NCBI GenBank assembly: GCA_003453695.1 | Contig: DMNK01000163.1 | Location: forward strand, 1 to 7,738 | Reading direction: 5' to 3' | Source: Acidimicrobiaceae bacterium | GTDB taxonomy: Bacteria; Actinomycetota; Acidimicrobiia; Acidimicrobiales; UBA8190 | DNA length: 7,738 nucleotides | Shown: positions 7,250-7,738 of the stretch, piece by piece | How positions within the stretch are numbered: the stretch's first letter is position 1 | Layout of the letters: every line of letters begins with the position of its first letter | Program-made: the position numbers and the translations under genes | Notes under the pieces: model-generated | Seen by the model: the letters and a program-made list of their open reading frames with translations, nothing else | Told to the model about the DNA's origin: nothing | The model's database searches: none

Positions 7250-7271
7250 TCGGGCACCGGGGTGAGCAGCG
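7250..7271. repeat. Direct repeat copy A (split by 4 bases)
   Basis: On the + strand TCGGGCACCG (7250-7259) is followed after GGGT by GAGCAGCG (7264-7271). The same two words occur joined in copy B at 7309-7325. Copy A lies 19 bases upstream of the GT2 ATG. Confidence 0.6.
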
Positions 7272-7308
7272 TCATGGCCGCCATTGTCGCATCCCGGCGC
7301 AGGCGGCC

Positions 7309-7325
7309 TCGGGCACCGAGCAGCG
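7309..7325. repeat. Direct repeat copy B (contiguous)
   Basis: On the + strand this reads TCGGGCACCGAGCAGCG, the same two words as copy A without the inserted bases. It lies 18 bases after the ispH stop codon. The copies start 59 bp apart. Confidence 0.6.
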
Positions 7326-7342
7326 CAGGAACGGCTCGTTGC

Positions 7343-7738
7343 TCAGCCGGCCAGGGCGGCAAGGACGTCCGCGGCCGAGACGAAGCGGTCGCCGCGACCG
7401 GCGACGGCGACCTCGTCCCCGACGCCGTCGGACGACGCTGGCGGCGCCAACAACCCGAGCGTCAATGCCGCCGACAGTCCTTTGAGGAACTCACGCAGTT
7501 CAGGAGGCGGCGGGAAGTACTCGTCCTCATCGGTCACGTGGACGACCTCCACTCCGTGGACAGGCGCCAGACGAGCCACCACCCGGTCGACGAGCTCCTC
7601 GGGTGCCGAAGCCCCGGCCGTGACCCCCACCGTGCCCGACAAGTCGCCGGGCAGCTCGTCGGCGTTGTTCACGCGCAGCACGCGTGGGCACGACGCCGCC
7701 GCCACCTTCTCGAGCGCCCGGGTGTTGGAAGAGTTCTC
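7343..7738 (-). CDS. ispH: 4-hydroxy-3-methylbut-2-enyl diphosphate reductase, C-terminal part
   Basis: IspH (LytB) is the iron-sulfur enzyme for the last step of the MEP pathway, reducing HMBPP to IPP and DMAPP in the cytoplasm. The frame runs in from the right edge, and 131 residues are visible. The start and the three cluster-binding cysteines known from E. coli IspH lie outside the window. Counted from base 7738, the diagnostic motifs are the end of the substrate-binding loop, NSSNTRAL (2-9), and VGVTAGASAPEELV (37-50). The region TDEDEYFPPPPELREF (69-84) corresponds to where E. coli and mycobacterial IspH end. Here about 47 more residues follow (85-131), first hydrophobic, then Gly/Asp/Ala-rich. 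The GTG at 7705 is internal, because the SSN motif lies upstream of it. The GT2 gene follows on the same strand after about 110 bp. Its isoprenoid product feeds the lipid carriers that the downstream pair would need, a link that is inferred. Confidence 0.93.
   Translation of the reverse strand, partial: ENSSNTRALEKVAAASCPRVLRVNNADELPGDLSGTVGVTAGASAPEELVDRVVARLAPVHGVEVVHVTDEDEYFPPPPELREFLKGLSAALTLGLLAPPASSDGVGDEVAVAGRGDRFVSAADVLAALAG

Larger units (their letters stand above)
7232..7342. other. Spacer between ispH and the GT2 gene
   Basis: This gap of about 110 bp is the only sizeable non-coding stretch in the window. It is the likely site of any promoter for the GT2/YfhO pair. I see only a weak -10-like GACAAT on the - strand (7287-7282), without a convincing -35. 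It holds an imperfect direct repeat and a 17-codon mini-ORF on the - strand (7284-7231), whose TGA overlaps the GT2 ATG by one base. No T-rich terminator follows ispH. Confidence 0.6.

Noticed and set aside
1..7738. Mobile elements, CRISPR arrays, tRNAs, rRNAs, riboswitches or toxin-antitoxin genes
   Set aside because: None of the expected repeats, folds or protein motifs was seen on either strand. Nearly all the sequence is explained by the seven genes.

Overview
The window is about 7.7 kb of very GC-rich, almost fully coding DNA. Starts are often GTG, genes overlap by a few bases, and codon third positions are strongly G/C. This fits a high-GC Actinomycetota chromosome. The IspH C-terminus and the ACT-domain TyrA make an Acidimicrobiia-like lineage plausible, but that is a guess. 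I see no mobile element, CRISPR array, tRNA, rRNA or phage gene.

Layout: four genes run rightward on the + strand as a tight operon. They are tyrA (prephenate dehydrogenase, 5' end cut off by the window), aroA (EPSP synthase), cmk (CMP kinase) and a plsC-type lysophospholipid acyltransferase. Spacings are +13 bp, a GTGA start/stop overlap, and a 10-bp overlap. Three genes run leftward on the - strand: the C-terminal part of ispH (cut off by the right edge), a family-2 glycosyltransferase, and a 977-residue YfhO-like polytopic membrane protein. The two gene sets converge, and their 3' ends overlap by 158 bp: the YfhO-like gene reads antisense through the end of plsC.

How the genes may work together: the + operon joins aromatic amino-acid synthesis (aroA, tyrA) to nucleotide and phospholipid housekeeping (cmk, plsC). 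On the - strand, the GT2 enzyme and the YfhO-like GT-C protein look like the two core parts of a lipid-linked sugar transfer system. The GT2 would load a sugar on polyprenyl phosphate in the cytoplasm, and the YfhO-like protein would transfer it to an acceptor outside the membrane. IspH supplies isoprenoid precursors, from which such lipid carriers are made.

No clearly new system is visible. The points most worth a second look are: a perfect 13-bp inverted repeat that joins the GT2 stop to the YfhO start; the long convergent overlap, which gives the YfhO-like protein an odd Arg/Ala/Pro-rich tail; a broken direct repeat in the ispH-GT2 spacer; and the placing of a GT2/YfhO pair between plsC and an inverted ispH. 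There is no gene-free stretch over 300 bases.
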